Source: a virus. From it: a DNA stretch of 23,078 bases. The position numbers were made by a program, and so were the translations under genes. The notes under the pieces are model-generated. The model saw only the letters and a list, made by a program, of their open reading frames with translations. It searched no databases and was not told the origin of the DNA. Below are positions 22,090-23,078 of this stretch, piece by piece (position 1 is the first letter of the stretch; the number at the start of each line of letters is the position of its first letter). Where the stretch lies: positions 1 to 23,078 of the IMG/VR virus record IMGVR_UViG_3300033141_000942; one strand, given 5' to 3'.

Positions 22090-23043
22090 ATGAAGATAAT
22101 AACTGAATGTATTATAGATACGAAATCACTTCAGGTCATTGAAGAGAAATCATATGACTATAATGGACCTATTGCCTTATGTAAAGGTGGTGGAGGTGGT
22201 GGGAGTGGTAAGATTGAATATCCAGCTCATATAACAACTTGGCATGGTAATGTATTAGGCGATGGTTCTGGTGTAGCAGGTGAGTTAACTATGGATGATG
22301 CTATGGTTGCTGCATTAGGTGATTCACCTTGGGTAGGTCAAGCAGCTTATGATCCTGATGCTGACTTGGTTAATTTACTAGCTGCGCCAGATACGCTTCA
22401 GACATTAGTTACATTGTTAAGTACTGGTACTTCACTTGACACACTCATTTCCAATGTCCTTGATGAAGCAAGAATTGACGATGCAGTTACTGAATATACA
22501 GCTGACTTAGATGCACATTTCCTAGCCAATGTAGTACCAAGATTTGAAGCTGGCATGAGAGATATTAATGCAGTTTCTAGTTCAGCTTTTGCAATAGGTC
22601 GTGCAATCCTTGAGGAGAATCAGGATAGGCAAGTTGCAAGGTTCAGTGCTGACTTACATAACAAGGCCTTTTCAGATGATGCAATTAAGGTTATTGGATT
22701 AAAACTTGAATATCAAAGAATTGTATCAACTATGTTAGTTGAAGGCTATCGTATGAAGATAGTTGCCAAAAAGGAGCAGACTGATACGGATATGAAGATA
22801 GATGAACTTGATGCTAAGTGGGATTTAGATGTATTTCAGCATGGTGCTAATTTACTTGCCGCTCCAGGTGGTGGAACTTCAAATCCAAATGCTAAAGGAC
22901 CTTCATCTACACAATCAGTAATGGGTGGTGCTATGTCAGGTGCAGCTACTGGCATGATGTATAGTGCAGCTATGGGTGGAGCAGATATGGGAATGAGTAT
23001 AGCTGTTGGAGCAGTGCTTGGTGCAGCTTCTGGATTCTTATAA
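22090..23043 (+). CDS. Probable internal virion (ejection) protein
   Basis: A 317-residue protein. Residues 1-31 form a short beta-containing start (ITECIIDTKSLQVIEEKSYDYNG). A run of six glycines (33-38) follows, then IEYPAHITTWHGNVL, a phrase seen on internal virion proteins of environmental short-tailed phages. The middle is helical, with Asp/Leu-rich stretches (LVNLLAAPDTLQTLVTLLSTGTSLDTLI, YRMKIVAKKEQTDTDMKIDELDAK). The last 42 residues (276-317) are Gly, Ala, Met and Ser with no charge except one Asp, suited to insert into a membrane. Likely role by position and plan: ejected into the host envelope to help DNA cross, like T7 gp14. It starts after dyad copy 6 with GAGG eight bases upstream. 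Confidence 0.66.
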   Translation: MKIITECIIDTKSLQVIEEKSYDYNGPIALCKGGGGGGSGKIEYPAHITTWHGNVLGDGSGVAGELTMDDAMVAALGDSPWVGQAAYDPDADLVNLLAAPDTLQTLVTLLSTGTSLDTLISNVLDEARIDDAVTEYTADLDAHFLANVVPRFEAGMRDINAVSSSAFAIGRAILEENQDRQVARFSADLHNKAFSDDAIKVIGLKLEYQRIVSTMLVEGYRMKIVAKKEQTDTDMKIDELDAKWDLDVFQHGANLLAAPGGGTSNPNAKGPSSTQSVMGGAMSGAATGMMYSAAMGGADMGMSIAVGAVLGAASGFL

Positions 23044-23054
23044 GGAGAAATTAG

Positions 23055-23078
23055 ATGGAAAATATTCTACAGAATAAA
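23055..23078 (+). CDS. Start of the next late gene, cut by the window end
   Basis: ATG preceded by AAGGAGA (23042-23048 region) and followed by eight open codons (MENILQNK). The window ends before any identity can be read. The spacing of 11 bases after the previous stop and the strong ribosome binding site support a real gene. By position it is probably another internal virion or tail protein. Confidence 0.5.

Noticed and set aside
1-23078. CRISPR array, insertion sequence, integrase or attachment site
   Set aside because: No spaced direct-repeat array, transposase motif or tyrosine/serine recombinase was seen. The six dyad copies are too far apart and lie before genes.

Overview
This is 23 kb of the late, virion-building region of a tailed phage, probably a lytic or environmental one. 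All recognisable genes lie on the + strand and are tightly packed, with many TAATG or ATGA stop/start overlaps and strong GGAGG-type ribosome binding sites. TAA, TAG and TGA are all used as stops, so the ordinary bacterial code (table 11) fits. The DNA is AT-rich. A large terminase, portal protein, scaffold, SU10/DUF5309-like major capsid protein, neck/adaptor protein, propeller-like protein and a presumed internal virion protein are present. No sheath, tube or tape-measure gene is visible, so a short-tailed (podovirus-like) virion is the best guess. The host cannot be named. Sec-type signal peptides and the 'DMGCYEY' end of a beta-helix hint at a bacterium with a secreted polysaccharide-binding repertoire.

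Layout. Positions 31-3348 form a translationally coupled cassette: a small membrane-anchored protein, a GT-A glycosyltransferase with GalNAc-transferase-like metal motifs, a small methyltransferase-like protein, and a two-domain glycosyltransferase. Positions 3385-5466 encode a tailspike-like beta-helix protein with a signal peptide. Positions 5535-7264 hold the large terminase and a small coiled-coil protein. Positions 7303-11616 hold a 98-aa virion-type protein followed by three fibre, lectin or beta-helix proteins, all three with signal peptides. Positions 11724-13571 hold a CysH-type APS/PAPS reductase, a two-helix membrane protein and a fibre with a C1q-like end. Positions 13584-23078 are the head and neck module: portal, small protein, surface protein, scaffold, Pro/Thr-tailed small protein, major capsid protein, adaptor, beta-protein, propeller protein, GNAT-like protein, internal protein and the first codons of one more gene.

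The most striking non-coding signal is a 25-bp dyad element, core GTTTAA-NNN-TTAAAC. It occurs six times, always in the same orientation and always 10-21 bases before a start codon, so it divides the late region into blocks. It looks like a phage-specific promoter, operator or RNA-processing signal. I do not recognise it from any described phage.

Two further themes deserve attention. First, four surface-type proteins carry export signals inside a morphogenesis operon. Second, a GalNAc-transferase-like enzyme is encoded together with a capsid scaffold that carries mucin-like APxT pentapeptide repeats, and a neighbouring protein has a Pro/Thr-rich tail. This raises the possibility of phage-directed O-glycosylation.
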